From TMP-86 sp039807285 (GTDB lineage: Bacteria; Pseudomonadota; Gammaproteobacteria; Steroidobacterales; Steroidobacteraceae), in contig JBGAGK010000013.1 of the NCBI GenBank assembly GCA_044226785.1, forward strand, positions 1 to 64,000: a stretch of 64,000 nucleotides of DNA, in the 5' to 3' direction. The position numbers and the translations under genes are program-made. Positions 37,445 to 45,682 of the stretch are shown in pieces. Below the pieces are notes generated by a model, which had not been told where the DNA came from, searched no databases, and saw nothing but the letters and a program-made list of their open reading frames with translations. Within the stretch, counting starts at the first letter, position 1; each line of letters begins with the position of its first letter.

Positions 37445-39646
37445 ATGACGGTCAAACACATGGGTTTCCGGCCTTCATCCTGGTGGGTGGGGTGTGTGGC
37501 ATTGCTGGCTGCGGGTGCGGCCTCGGCCCAGGAGGTCGATCCTCCAGGGCGGGTGGCCCGCGTGAACATCATCGAGGGGCAGGCTTCGGTGCAGCTGGCC
37601 GGGGATACGAGCTGGACCCCGGATGTGCTCAATCGCCCCTTGACCACGGGTGACAAGGTATGGGTGGACACCTCGTCCCGTGCGGAGATGAGTGCCGGCT
37701 CCACGGTTTTCAGGCTGGGTGCCCAGACGGGCGTGGAGTGGCTGAATCTCGGTGACCAGGTCCTGCAACTGCGGTTCACGGCCGGCTCGCTCAGTATCCG
37801 CGTGCGAGCACTCCAGCCGAACGAAAGCGTGGAAATCGACACGCCCAACGTGTCGGTGGCGCTGCTCCAGCCCGGCGAATACCGGCTGGATGTGAATGAC
37901 AGCGGCGATGATACCCAGGTCGCGGTGATCAGCGGGCAGGCGAGCGTCACCGGGTCAAACGACACCTGGCGGCTCGATCCGCGCGAACGGGGTGATTTCA
38001 ATGGTGCCAACGACATCCGCGCGGATGTCGGCGATCTGATCGGACCGGATGCGCTCGATCTGTGGGCCGAGCAGCGCGATGCACGTGCGGAGCGTTCGGT
38101 GTCGGCGCAGTACGTGTCTTCCGATGTGCCGGGCTACCAGGATCTGGACGACTACGGAAGCTGGGAAGATGATCCCATGTATGGCCCGCTGTGGGCTCCC
38201 CGGGTGGTCATGGGCTGGGCGCCGTATCATTTCGGGCATTGGGTGTGGGTCTCTCCGTGGGGCTGGACCTGGATGGACAACGAGCCCTGGGGCTTTGCCC
38301 CGTTCCACTACGGTCGATGGGTCTATGCGCGCAGCCGCTGGTGCTGGTCGCCCGGGCGCGTCGTGGCGCGTCCGGTGTATGCACCGGCGCTGGTGGCCTG
38401 GGTGGGAGGCGCCGGCTTCTCGGCTTCCCTGTCGGTGGGTGGTGGCGGCGTCGCCTGGTTCCCGCTGGGCTACAACGAGGTGTACCGGCCGGCGTACCGG
38501 GTCAGCAACACCTACATCCGCAATGTGAATGTGACCAACACGTACATCAACAACACGACGATCATCAACAACACCACCACCATCATCAACAATGGCCGTC
38601 CCGAGCGCGAGCCGCATTACGTCAATCAGCGCGTCCCGGGTGCAGTGGCTGCCGTATCGCGGGATGCATTCGTCACCGCACGGCCCGTGAGGCCCAACAT
38701 GTTGCCGCTGAACCAGCGCGCCGTGGCAATGGCCACGGCCAGCACGGCGGCGATCGCCATCGCGCCGACCCTGCGCAGCCAGGCACGCATGCATCACGAC
38801 GAGGGGCGCCCGGCGCGAACCGTCGCGCCTGCGCCTGCGGTGTTCGAGCGCCCGATCGTCACGCGGCGGGTTCCGTTGCCAGCCGCGCCGTCCTTCGAGG
38901 CGCAACGCCGGGCGGTGATCGCCAATGGCTCGCGGCCGGTACCGGTGAGCCAGGCCAGTTCATCGCGCATCGACGGCAATCCACGGACCTACGGCAACGT
39001 GCCGGTGCGAATCGTGCGTCCTGCGATGTCCGAACAGGGTCCCAGGGAGCGTTCTCAAATGCCGGCACAGGGCCGACAGACCATGCCCTTGCAGAACGCT
39101 CCAGGCGCACGTGTGCCTGGTCCCGCACCAAGAGCCGATCGTCCCCCCGAGGTTCAGCGGCCGATGGATCGACGCGTCATGCCAGCGCCTGAGCAACGGG
39201 CTCCTGCGGAGCGCATTCCAGTCGATCGCAGGCCGGTCGAGCGCGGAGCGATCGAACGTGCTCCGGTGGAGCGCAACCCCGTCGAGCGAGGTCCGGTGGA
39301 ACGAAGTGCCGTCGAACCGATGCGGACGGATCGGCCAGCCATCATCGAGCCGCGCGCCGGCGCTGGTCCGGGTTCGAGCGATGCCCGGTTTCGCGAGCAA
39401 CAGGAGCTTTACCGCCAGCGGGCCCTGGAGCGCCAGCAGCAGTTGCAACAGCAACAGCAGCAGATGCAGCAGCAGCAACGGCAGATGCAGGAGCGGAGCG
39501 AGCAGCAACGTCCGGTGATTCAACGTCAGGAACAGCGCGCGCCGGTGGAGCGTGTGGAGCAGCAGCGCGCCGAGCAACCCAGGCCTGTTCAGCCGCGCAT
39601 GCCCGAAATGCGCCATGAACGGGAGCAACGTCCGGACCGGCGGTGA
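37445..39646 (+). CDS. Secreted FecR-domain/DUF6600-like protein with low-complexity tail
   Basis: A 733-residue exported protein. After the signal peptide (ending ASA-QEV) comes a FecR-like domain (about 35-190: VNIIEGQASVQLAGDTSWTP, then VEIDTPNVSVALLQPGEYRL). A Trp/Tyr/Gly-rich DUF6600-type region follows (about 235-360: WVWVSPWGWTWMDNEPWGFA). The rest is low complexity: an Asn/Thr/Ile stretch near 372-390 (TYINNTTIINNTT), many Arg/Pro-rich segments with repeated (P/A)VER units near 598-625, and a Gln-rich, probably coiled-coil stretch near 655-690. No anti-sigma membrane helix is present, so this is not a FecR regulator. The function is unknown; the repetitive tail suggests an extended envelope or adhesive role. 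Confidence 0.75.
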   Translation: MTVKHMGFRPSSWWVGCVALLAAGAASAQEVDPPGRVARVNIIEGQASVQLAGDTSWTPDVLNRPLTTGDKVWVDTSSRAEMSAGSTVFRLGAQTGVEWLNLGDQVLQLRFTAGSLSIRVRALQPNESVEIDTPNVSVALLQPGEYRLDVNDSGDDTQVAVISGQASVTGSNDTWRLDPRERGDFNGANDIRADVGDLIGPDALDLWAEQRDARAERSVSAQYVSSDVPGYQDLDDYGSWEDDPMYGPLWAPRVVMGWAPYHFGHWVWVSPWGWTWMDNEPWGFAPFHYGRWVYARSRWCWSPGRVVARPVYAPALVAWVGGAGFSASLSVGGGGVAWFPLGYNEVYRPAYRVSNTYIRNVNVTNTYINNTTIINNTTTIINNGRPEREPHYVNQRVPGAVAAVSRDAFVTARPVRPNMLPLNQRAVAMATASTAAIAIAPTLRSQARMHHDEGRPARTVAPAPAVFERPIVTRRVPLPAAPSFEAQRRAVIANGSRPVPVSQASSSRIDGNPRTYGNVPVRIVRPAMSEQGPRERSQMPAQGRQTMPLQNAPGARVPGPAPRADRPPEVQRPMDRRVMPAPEQRAPAERIPVDRRPVERGAIERAPVERNPVERGPVERSAVEPMRTDRPAIIEPRAGAGPGSSDARFREQQELYRQRALERQQQLQQQQQQMQQQQRQMQERSEQQRPVIQRQEQRAPVERVEQQRAEQPRPVQPRMPEMRHEREQRPDRR

Positions 39647-39671
39647 TGTCCGGCGGTTCGCCTGCTGGCAC

Positions 39672-39947
39672 TCAGCGGCCGGCGTACTGCTCCATCATCA
39701 ACCCGGTTCCGCCGCGAGTGACGTGGGCGACGATGGCGGTACGCCGGTGGAGCTTGGTCACCAGTCCGAGATTGATCGCAAACGCCAGTTGTACCTGTTG
39801 ACCCTTGCGCAGGCCCAGGTTGTCCGTCTCGACGAACACGCCGTTGGCACTCAGGTTCTTGGCCTTGCAGATCCGGCCCTTGCGGCCAGACATCACCACG
39901 TACACGGTGGTGCGGGCACGGTGACGTGTGTGAAGGCGGCGCTCCAT
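39672..39947 (-). CDS. PilZ-domain cyclic-di-GMP receptor
   Basis: Small single-domain PilZ protein, 91 residues from ATG 39947. Both canonical c-di-GMP motifs are visible: RxxxR as RRLHTRHR at the very start and N-x-S-x-x-G as NLSANGVF. In-frame TTG and GTG starts up to 63 bp upstream exist but lack a ribosome site and precede the RxxxR motif unusually far. It is the last gene behind csrA and the flgM-flgN genes, so it probably links c-di-GMP to motility. Confidence 0.82.
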   Translation of the reverse strand: MERRLHTRHRARTTVYVVMSGRKGRICKAKNLSANGVFVETDNLGLRKGQQVQLAFAINLGLVTKLHRRTAIVAHVTRGGTGLMMEQYAGR

Positions 39948-40039
39948 ATCCTGTGCTTTGCAGTTGACGGCGGAAATGAAAGTCTCGACGCCATTATGCA
40001 CAGCAGGCAAGGGGAAGCGAAGGGCTCCCGGGTTATTGT

Positions 40040-40237
40040 CTAATCGCTGTCCTTGCGGCGGATCGACAGCAATTCCGGCGCCTCGATCCCGACTTTCGCG
40101 CGGCGCGCCGAGCAGCCGAGCAGGGTGATCTGTATGGGCCCGTTGGCAAACAGCTGGGCCAGCGTGATCGCGCCATCCGTGCCTTCAGCGGGCTGGATCA
40201 CGATCGACTCGTCGGCACGGCGGCTCAGGACCAGCAT
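40040..40237 (-). CDS. csrA: CsrA/RsmA-family RNA-binding regulator with an insertion
   Basis: Post-transcriptional regulator binding GGA motifs in mRNA leaders as a dimer. The ends match CsrA closely (MLVLSRRADESIVI at the start; ITLLGCSARRAKVGIEAPEL then LSIRRKD at the end, including the RNA-binding Leu4 and an Arg in the last helix). Between strands 1 and 2, where normal CsrA has 3-4 residues, there is a roughly 18-residue insert (about 15-34, QPAEGTDGAITLAQLFANGP). Total length is 65 against the usual 60-65, so the C-terminal tail is also short. The gene lies 6 bp after flgN. Confidence 0.85.
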   Translation of the reverse strand: MLVLSRRADESIVIQPAEGTDGAITLAQLFANGPIQITLLGCSARRAKVGIEAPELLSIRRKDSD

Positions 40238-40243
40238 GGGAAT

Positions 40244-40702
40244 TCAGGCCCTCGCAAGCGGGCGGATGGCGGCCGCGAAGGTCTGTCCGCCAGGGCCGTA
40301 GGTGATTGACGGAGCTCCTCGCAGGATTCCCAGCAACTGGTGCACCTGACCCTGCTTGAGCTTGAGTATCAGGCCGTTGGTCTCATTGGCCTTGCGGCAC
40401 TGGATCATCAGACCCCGGAGCGAATTCCATCGCTGCGCGACCGGGAGCGGAGTTCCCGCAGGGTGCGCATCGTCCCTCGGCTGGCTGTAGCCGGATTCCT
40501 CGAAAAGGCGGCGTCGCTCGTGTTCGAGCTGCTCGAGCTGTCCCAGCAGATGCAACTTGCGAGCGGTGTTTTCGCTCAGCGGGGCCGCGGAAGTGCCGGT
40601 CAGCGCATCACGCTCGGCTTCCAGCGAGGCCGCCAGATCCCTGGCCACGCCAATCTGCTGGTCCAGGATCTGCTCGATGCGTGTGGTGGAGACCGGATTC
40701 AT
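40244..40702 (-). CDS. flgN: Flagellar chaperone FlgN
   Basis: Export chaperone for the hook-filament junction proteins FlgK and FlgL. It has 152 residues from ATG 40702, and a TTG 15 bp upstream was rejected. It is a helical protein with the FlgN pattern: an N-terminal helix MNPVSTTRIEQILDQQIGVA, a central charged coiled-coil (LLGQLEQLEHERRRLFEES) and the C-terminal client-binding helix RKANETNGLILKLKQGQVHQ. It lies between flgM and csrA, as in many Gammaproteobacteria (flgMN). Confidence 0.88.
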   Translation of the reverse strand: MNPVSTTRIEQILDQQIGVARDLAASLEAERDALTGTSAAPLSENTARKLHLLGQLEQLEHERRRLFEESGYSQPRDDAHPAGTPLPVAQRWNSLRGLMIQCRKANETNGLILKLKQGQVHQLLGILRGAPSITYGPGGQTFAAAIRPLARA

Positions 40703-40726
40703 GGCTGGCCCGGGCAACTTCCGGAT

Positions 40727-41035
40727 TTACCGGAGCAGCTTGTCCAGCTGCAGGAGGCTGTCGGCGATCTTTCCGGCATTGACCTGATAAGTGCCGTTGT
40801 CGATGGCGCGTCTTGCGGACTCGACCCGGCCCGGATCGACCACCGGCGCATTTGCGATGGCTGCCGCGACCTGCTGGATCTCGCGCGCCGACTGTGTCAG
40901 CGTCAATTGATCGGCGCTGGCGGTGTCAGCCGGCTTCGACAGCGACGAACCCGTCCCGGCTGCACCGGCTTTCGTCCCCGCCGAGGTATTCGGCAGAGGT
41001 TGCGACGATTTGTATCCATCGATCTTGTTGGGCAC
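40727..41035 (-). CDS. flgM: Anti-sigma28 factor FlgM
   Basis: Inhibitor of FliA that is exported through the finished hook. It has 102 residues from a GTG start with GGAG 8 bp upstream; an upstream ATG in frame lies inside the leader. The N-terminus NKIDGYKSSQPLPN is the exported, unstructured part. The C-terminal FliA-binding helices read LTLTQSAREIQQVAAAIANA and VDPGRVESARRAIDNGTYQV then ADSLLQLDKLL. A sigma28-type promoter stands directly upstream, giving the usual feedback. Confidence 0.9.
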   Translation of the reverse strand: MPNKIDGYKSSQPLPNTSAGTKAGAAGTGSSLSKPADTASADQLTLTQSAREIQQVAAAIANAPVVDPGRVESARRAIDNGTYQVNAGKIADSLLQLDKLLR

Positions 41036-41075
41036 GGAGGGGTCTCCACAAGGCAGTTGCACTCTCCAGACAATT

Positions 41076-41102
41076 GTATCGTCCGGCGCCGGGCGAACTT
41101 TA
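41076..41102 (-). promoter_or_regulatory. Sigma28 (FliA) promoter of flgM
   Basis: On the minus strand TAAAGTTC-N11-GACGATAC, against the consensus TAAAGTTT-N11-GCCGATAA. The spacing is exact, and the element lies 41 bp upstream of the flgM GTG. Confidence 0.82.
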
Positions 41103-41178
41103 ACCCGGATAAGTCAAGTCGACACCGAGGAACGGGCCGGCCGGATTATCGGCGCATGGCCTGGTTTCTTGAAGGACT

Positions 41179-41883
41179 TCACGGATTCACCAGCACCAGC
41201 TGGGACGAGCGGGCGACCCCTTCCAGGATTTTTCCCGAGGATTCATTGCGCACCTTGATGCGCTGGTTGATGCTCCCCTCACTCATCGCCTGCCCCTTCA
41301 TGCGGACCTCCACGCCGCCGGTTTCGGCCAGCAGTGTCACGGCCTGGCCGCGCACGATGCCCTGTGCCGACTGCAGCAGCTGATTGGTCAGGATCACTCC
41401 GGATCCCAGGGCCCGTTTCAGGATGGTGCCGGTGATCTCCGCGGGCTCGGTGAAATAGCCCATCGGGAGACTGGAGGGATCGGCCTGCACCAGTACGAGG
41501 TCGCCAGGCTCCAGCCGGTCACCGGCCATCCGGGGACGCTTCAGCGCCACGACGGTTGCGGATCCCTGGAGGCGCGCAGGCACGAACACATGCCATTGCG
41601 GGCTGCGGCAGATGACCTCGACCAGCGCGCGGTCCCTGAGCACCGTTCCCGGGCCCCGCACGGCCCCCAGCGCGCCTTCGCATTTGGGCAGGCGCAAGCG
41701 GCCATCCAGGGGACCGACCTCCAGGCGCTGTCCCTGCCCGGGTGCGCCCAGCTCCCGGCCAGCGAAATCGCGAGCGGCCGATTCGATGTGCTGCAGGGGC
41801 TCGATCTCCCCCGCCAGACAGGACATGCCTGCCAGCAGGGCCAGAAGGCCGGCCTGACGGATTTTTGACGCGGAAGGACCCAT
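41179..41883 (-). CDS. flgA: Flagellar P-ring assembly protein FlgA
   Basis: Periplasmic chaperone needed to build the FlgI P-ring. It has 234 residues with a signal peptide (KIRQAGLLALLAGMSCLAG), an N-terminal domain containing an RLRLPKCEGAL motif, and a C-terminal SAF-like domain (GDRLEPGDLVLVQADPSSL, then GQAVTLLAETGGVEVRMKGQ and the final IKVRNESSGKILEGVARSS). ATG 41883 was chosen over ATG 41889 because the predicted sigma54 start site is near 41886. It is divergent from flgB, the first gene of the rod-hook operon. Confidence 0.9.
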   Translation of the reverse strand: MGPSASKIRQAGLLALLAGMSCLAGEIEPLQHIESAARDFAGRELGAPGQGQRLEVGPLDGRLRLPKCEGALGAVRGPGTVLRDRALVEVICRSPQWHVFVPARLQGSATVVALKRPRMAGDRLEPGDLVLVQADPSSLPMGYFTEPAEITGTILKRALGSGVILTNQLLQSAQGIVRGQAVTLLAETGGVEVRMKGQAMSEGSINQRIKVRNESSGKILEGVARSSQLVLVNP

Positions 41884-41897
41884 ACACATGATCCGTA

Positions 41898-41912
41898 GCA
41901 ACTCGCGTGCCA
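41898..41912 (-). promoter_or_regulatory. Sigma54 promoter of flgA
   Basis: On the minus strand a perfect TGGCAC-N5-TTGC. The expected start of transcription (12 bases past the final C) is near 41886, only about 3 bases before ATG 41883. Confidence 0.75.
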
Positions 41913-42064
41913 TCCGGAGCGAAGGCGAATCGGCATGCCAATGGCCACAAGGCGGCAGGAACCTGCCGCCGTCTTCCGCAGCCGGCAATTCCAGGCCGTG
42001 GCCCGCCGTCCCTGCCTGGCCTGCGATGACGCAACCGGGCGTCCCCGGGCGGATTGGCCCGTTC

Positions 42065-42079
42065 TGGCACGCAAGTTGC
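42065..42079 (+). promoter_or_regulatory. Sigma54 promoter of the flgB operon
   Basis: A perfect TGGCAC-N5-TTGC. The expected transcription start near 42091 leaves a 30-base leader before flgB, with GAGGTGG as Shine-Dalgarno. It faces the flgA promoter across about 150 bp, which would be the place for FleQ-type activator sites. Confidence 0.85.
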
Positions 42080-42120
42080 TCATGGATATCCTGCGGCACC
42101 AGCAGCCGCAGGCGAGGTGG

Positions 42121-42510
42121 ATGATGTTCGACAACGTCTTCGGGATTCACGAACAGGCGCTGCTCCTGAGGGGACAGCGGGTGGGCGTGCTCGCGGCGAA
42201 CCTTGCCAATGTGGATACGCCCAACTACAAGGCCCGCGATTTCGATTTCTACGCCACGCTTGCGGGGATCGACGAAGCCCCGCTGCCGCTCGCGGTGACG
42301 CAGGTCGGGCATCTGGCCCCCGGCGCGCAGGGCGATGCGGGCGTGGATCTCAAGTACCGCAACCCCTATCAGGCCTCGCTCGATGGCAATACGGTGGAAG
42401 CGCCGGTGGAACAGGCGAACTTCGCCGAGAACTCGGTGCGCTACCAGGCGAGCCTCACCTTCATCAACCAGACCATTGCCAGCCTGCAGCTGGCCATCAG
42501 TGGAGCCTGA
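42121..42510 (+). CDS. flgB: Flagellar proximal rod protein FlgB
   Basis: Rod subunit of 129 residues, exported by the flagellar type III system. The rod-family N-terminal motif is LAANLANVDTPNYKARDFDF, and the C-terminal helix VRYQASLTFINQTIASLQLA is conserved. Two consecutive ATGs (42121, 42124) follow GAGGTGG; upstream in-frame starts precede the sigma54 start site and are excluded. It is the first gene of the flgBCDEFGHIJ run. Confidence 0.93.
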   Translation: MMFDNVFGIHEQALLLRGQRVGVLAANLANVDTPNYKARDFDFYATLAGIDEAPLPLAVTQVGHLAPGAQGDAGVDLKYRNPYQASLDGNTVEAPVEQANFAENSVRYQASLTFINQTIASLQLAISGA

Positions 42511-42513
42511 TCC

Positions 42514-42945
42514 ATGTCCTTGTTCAATGTGTTCGATGTGGCGGGTACCGCGCTGAATGCGCAGTCCATCCGGCTCAACACCACGGCCAGCAACCTCGCC
42601 AACGCCGAGAGCGTGAGCGGGGATCCTGCCCGGGTGTACCGGGCGCGTCACCCGGTGTTCCAGGCGATGGTTGCGCCCGATGATGACTACAGCCTGCCCG
42701 ACGACAACGCCGCGGCGGTCGGGGTGAAGGTGCTCGGCGTGGTCGAGAGCCAGACGCCACCCCAGATGCAGTACCAGCCGGGCCACCCGCTCGCCAACAA
42801 GGACGGCTACATATTCAATTCCAACGTCAATGCGATCGAGGAAATGACCAACATGATTTCGGCCTCCCGTTCCTTCCAGACCAACATCGACGCCATGAAC
42901 ACGGCGCGCGACCTGTTGCTCAAGACCATCTCCATGGGCCGCTAG
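42514..42945 (+). CDS. flgC: Flagellar proximal rod protein FlgC
   Basis: Rod subunit of 143 residues. The N-terminus is SLFNVFDVAGTALNAQSIRL then NTTASNLANAESVSGDPARV, with the rod-hook family helix, and the C-terminal flagellar domain is IEEMTNMISASRSFQTNIDA then MNTARDLLLKTISMGR. It begins 3 bp after flgB. Confidence 0.94.
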   Translation: MSLFNVFDVAGTALNAQSIRLNTTASNLANAESVSGDPARVYRARHPVFQAMVAPDDDYSLPDDNAAAVGVKVLGVVESQTPPQMQYQPGHPLANKDGYIFNSNVNAIEEMTNMISASRSFQTNIDAMNTARDLLLKTISMGR

Positions 42946-42949
42946 GAGC

Positions 42950-43690
42950 ATGACCATGCAGGTTTCCGGAAATCCCACGCAGTCCCTGTCCCAGAGCACG
43001 CTCGATCTGATCAACAAGGCGACGCAGAATACCCGCAGCACTTCAGGCGCGGGTGATGCCACGCCCGGATCGAGCCTGAGCCGTGCAGCCACGCTCGATC
43101 AGAACGAATTCCTGACCCTGATGCTGGCCCAGCTCAAGGCCCAGGATCCTTCCAAGCCGGTCGACAGCGCCACCTTCCTCGGCCAGCTCGCCCAGATCTC
43201 CCAGGTCCAGGGTCTGGCGCAGCTCAACGATTCCTTCTCCAGCCTGGCCAGTTCCATTTCCTCGAATCAGGCATTGCAGGCTTCCTCGCTCCTGGGCCGC
43301 AGCGCCCTGGTGTCCAGCGGCAGCGCCTTGCTGGGTTCGAGCGGTGGCGTCACCGGTGCCGTGGACCTGCCGGCATCGAGCGGCAGGGTGGCGGTGAACA
43401 TCTTCGATGCTTCGGGTGCGCTGGTCCAGCAGATCAATCTGGGCGCGCAGCCCCAGGGTCTGGCCGACTTCACCTGGGATGGCCGGCTGGCCAATGGTGC
43501 GCGGGCGCCTGCAGGCACCTACTCGATCGGAGCGCAGTACGCGGGCGGCGATGGCAAGGCCGTTTCGGCCACCACGCTGATCAACAGCACGGTACAGAGC
43601 GTCACCATGGGCGCAGGCAACAGCGGCCTCACCCTCGAGCTTGCCGGGGCCGGCAGCGTACCGTTCAGCAACGTGCGCCGGATTTCATAA
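42950..43690 (+). CDS. flgD: Flagellar hook cap protein FlgD
   Basis: Hook scaffold protein of 246 residues. The N-terminal FlgD signature is LDQNEFLTLMLAQLKAQDPS, PVDSATFLGQLAQISQVQGL, followed by the FlgD tudor/Ig-like C-terminal domain (VNIFDASGALVQQINLGAQP, then FTWDGRLANGARAPAGTYSI). Two starts are possible: ATG 42950 has AGGAG only 1 base away, whereas ATG 42956 has proper spacing and may be the real one. Confidence 0.93.
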   Translation: MTMQVSGNPTQSLSQSTLDLINKATQNTRSTSGAGDATPGSSLSRAATLDQNEFLTLMLAQLKAQDPSKPVDSATFLGQLAQISQVQGLAQLNDSFSSLASSISSNQALQASSLLGRSALVSSGSALLGSSGGVTGAVDLPASSGRVAVNIFDASGALVQQINLGAQPQGLADFTWDGRLANGARAPAGTYSIGAQYAGGDGKAVSATTLINSTVQSVTMGAGNSGLTLELAGAGSVPFSNVRRIS

Positions 43691-43714
43691 GACAGTCTTT
43701 CCCAGGAGCATTAC

Positions 43715-44932
43715 ATGTCATTCAACATTGCACTGTCCGGCCTGACCGCCTCCTCGTCGGAGCTGGACATCATCTCCAACAACATCGCCAATGCGCAGAC
43801 CATCGGATTCAAGGGCTCGCGCGCCGAATTCGTTGATGTGTACGCGGCCGGGGCCAAGAGCCTGAACACCGGCGCCACTGGCGATGGCGTCCGGCTCGCC
43901 GACACCGCGCAGTTGTTCAAGCAGGGCAACATCACCTCCACGAACTCGAACCTGGACCTCGCGATCAGCGGTGACGGCTTCTTCACGCTCAGGAGTCCGG
44001 ACGGATATGTCTATTCGCGCAACGGTGCCTTCAGCGTCGACAAGACGGGGGACGTGGTCAGCGTGACAGGACAGAAGCTCCAGGTCTATCCGCCGCTGGC
44101 TTCGGGCGGATTCAATACCGGGGCATTGACCAACCTGAACCTGGAGACCGCGCAGAGCGAGCCCAATGCCACCACCGCCGGCACCGTGATCCTGAATCTG
44201 CCGGCGAATGCGACGGTCCCGGCCGTGGCGGTGTTCGACCCGACCAATTCCCAGACCTACACGAACTCGACCACGACCTCCGTGTACGACTCGCTGGGCA
44301 ACCAGTTGAACGCGACGTTCTACTTCATCAAGACAGCGACGCCGAACCAGTGGCAGGTGGCGCTGACGGTCGATGGCACACAGGTCGGCGCCCCGCAGGC
44401 GCTGAATTTCAGCAGCACCGGTGCGGTGACCGTTCCGGCCGGCGGCGGCGTGGTGTTCCCGGCCTACACGCCGCCCAACGGCGCCAATCCCATGAACATG
44501 ACCTTCGACCTGAGCAAGACCACGCAATACGGCTCGGAGTTCGGCGTCAGTTCCATCACCCAGGACGGCTATGCCACGGGTCAGCTCAGCAATGTGGCCA
44601 TCGACAGCACGGGCGTGGTCTCGGCAGTGTTCTCCAACGGACGTTCGACCCAGCTCGGGCAGCTCGCCATCTCGAATTTTCCCAATCCGCAGGGTCTTCG
44701 CCAGCTCGGTGATACCACCTGGTCGGAGACTTTCGCATCCGGCAATGTGGTGATGGGCCAGGCCGCCTCGGGGGGATTCGGTCAGATCCAGTCCGGTGCG
44801 CTGGAATCCTCCAACGTGGACCTGACCACGCAGCTGGTCGACATGATCACCGCGCAACGGAGCTTTCAGGCCAATGCGCAGATGATCACCACCGCCGACC
44901 AGATCACCCAGACCATCATCAACATCCGCTGA
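43715..44932 (+). CDS. flgE: Flagellar hook protein FlgE
   Basis: Hook subunit of 405 residues. The N-terminus is MSFNIALSGLTASSSELDII then SNNIANAQTIGFKGSRAEFV, with the FlgE core GDGFFTLRSPDGYVYSRNGA, and the C-terminus is GALESSNVDLTTQLVDMITA then QRSFQANAQMITTADQITQ. The middle is Thr/Asn-rich as usual. Its stop overlaps the flgF start by one base. A large antisense open frame over this gene is a codon-bias shadow. Confidence 0.95.
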   Translation: MSFNIALSGLTASSSELDIISNNIANAQTIGFKGSRAEFVDVYAAGAKSLNTGATGDGVRLADTAQLFKQGNITSTNSNLDLAISGDGFFTLRSPDGYVYSRNGAFSVDKTGDVVSVTGQKLQVYPPLASGGFNTGALTNLNLETAQSEPNATTAGTVILNLPANATVPAVAVFDPTNSQTYTNSTTTSVYDSLGNQLNATFYFIKTATPNQWQVALTVDGTQVGAPQALNFSSTGAVTVPAGGGVVFPAYTPPNGANPMNMTFDLSKTTQYGSEFGVSSITQDGYATGQLSNVAIDSTGVVSAVFSNGRSTQLGQLAISNFPNPQGLRQLGDTTWSETFASGNVVMGQAASGGFGQIQSGALESSNVDLTTQLVDMITAQRSFQANAQMITTADQITQTIINIR

Positions 44933-45666
44933 TGGACCGCGCACTCTACGTCGCCATGACCGGCGCCAAGCAGATCATGCAGGCGCAGGCGGTCAACAGC
45001 CACAACCTGGCCAACGTGAGCACCACCGGGTTCCGGCAGGACCTGCACGAGTTCATGAGTCTGCCGATCTACGGCGTGGGCTATCCGACCCGCGTGAACG
45101 CCGTGGCCGCGGACGCGGGCACCGACTGGTCCTCGGGCACGATCAGCGATACCGGCCGGGAGCTGGACATCGCCGTCAATGGCAAGGGGTTCATCGCGGT
45201 GCAGGGGGCCGATGGCAAGGAAGCCTACACCCGTGCGGGCGATCTTCAGATCACGGCCACGGGCCTGCTGCAGACGGCCAGCGGTTTTCCGGTGATGTCG
45301 GACGGAAATCCCGTGACGCTTCCTCCCTCCACCCAGGTCAGCATCGGCGGCGATGGCACCATCACCGTGGTGCCGCTCGGGCTGTCCCCCGCGGCTGCAT
45401 CGCAGGTCGATCGCATCAAGCTGGTCAGTCCGCCCGAGAAGGATCTGGTCAAGGGTACGGATGGGTTGTTCCGCCTGAAGAGCGGCGCCAGGGCGGCCGC
45501 GAGTCCCGATGTGCGGATCACTTCGGGCGCGCTGGAGTCCAGCAACGTCAACATGGCAGCCTCGCTGATCAACATGATCGAGCTGCAGCGCCTGTATGAA
45601 ATGCAGATCAAGGGCATCAGCACCGTCGACCAGAACAGTCAGAGCGCCGAGCGCCTGATGCAATGA
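44932..45666 (+). CDS. flgF: Flagellar proximal rod protein FlgF
   Basis: Rod subunit of 244 residues. The start MDRALYVAMTGAKQIMQAQA is specific to FlgF, followed by SHNLANVSTTGFRQDLHEF and the core motif AVNGKGFIAVQGADGKEAYT; the C-terminal helix is SLINMIELQRLYEMQIKGIS. It is coupled to flgE by an overlapping TGATG. Confidence 0.95.
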   Translation: MDRALYVAMTGAKQIMQAQAVNSHNLANVSTTGFRQDLHEFMSLPIYGVGYPTRVNAVAADAGTDWSSGTISDTGRELDIAVNGKGFIAVQGADGKEAYTRAGDLQITATGLLQTASGFPVMSDGNPVTLPPSTQVSIGGDGTITVVPLGLSPAAASQVDRIKLVSPPEKDLVKGTDGLFRLKSGARAAASPDVRITSGALESSNVNMAASLINMIELQRLYEMQIKGISTVDQNSQSAERLMQ

Positions 45667-45682
45667 ACCGGGGAGCAGTCAC

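Noticed and set aside
37445..39646. The FecR-domain protein as an anti-sigma/iron-signalling FecR
   Set aside because: There is no cytoplasmic anti-sigma part, no single membrane helix in the right place and no neighbouring FecI-type sigma factor or receptor.
43718..44944. A 408-codon minus-strand open frame antisense to flgE
   Set aside because: It mirrors flgE almost exactly from end to end and shows no recognisable protein features.
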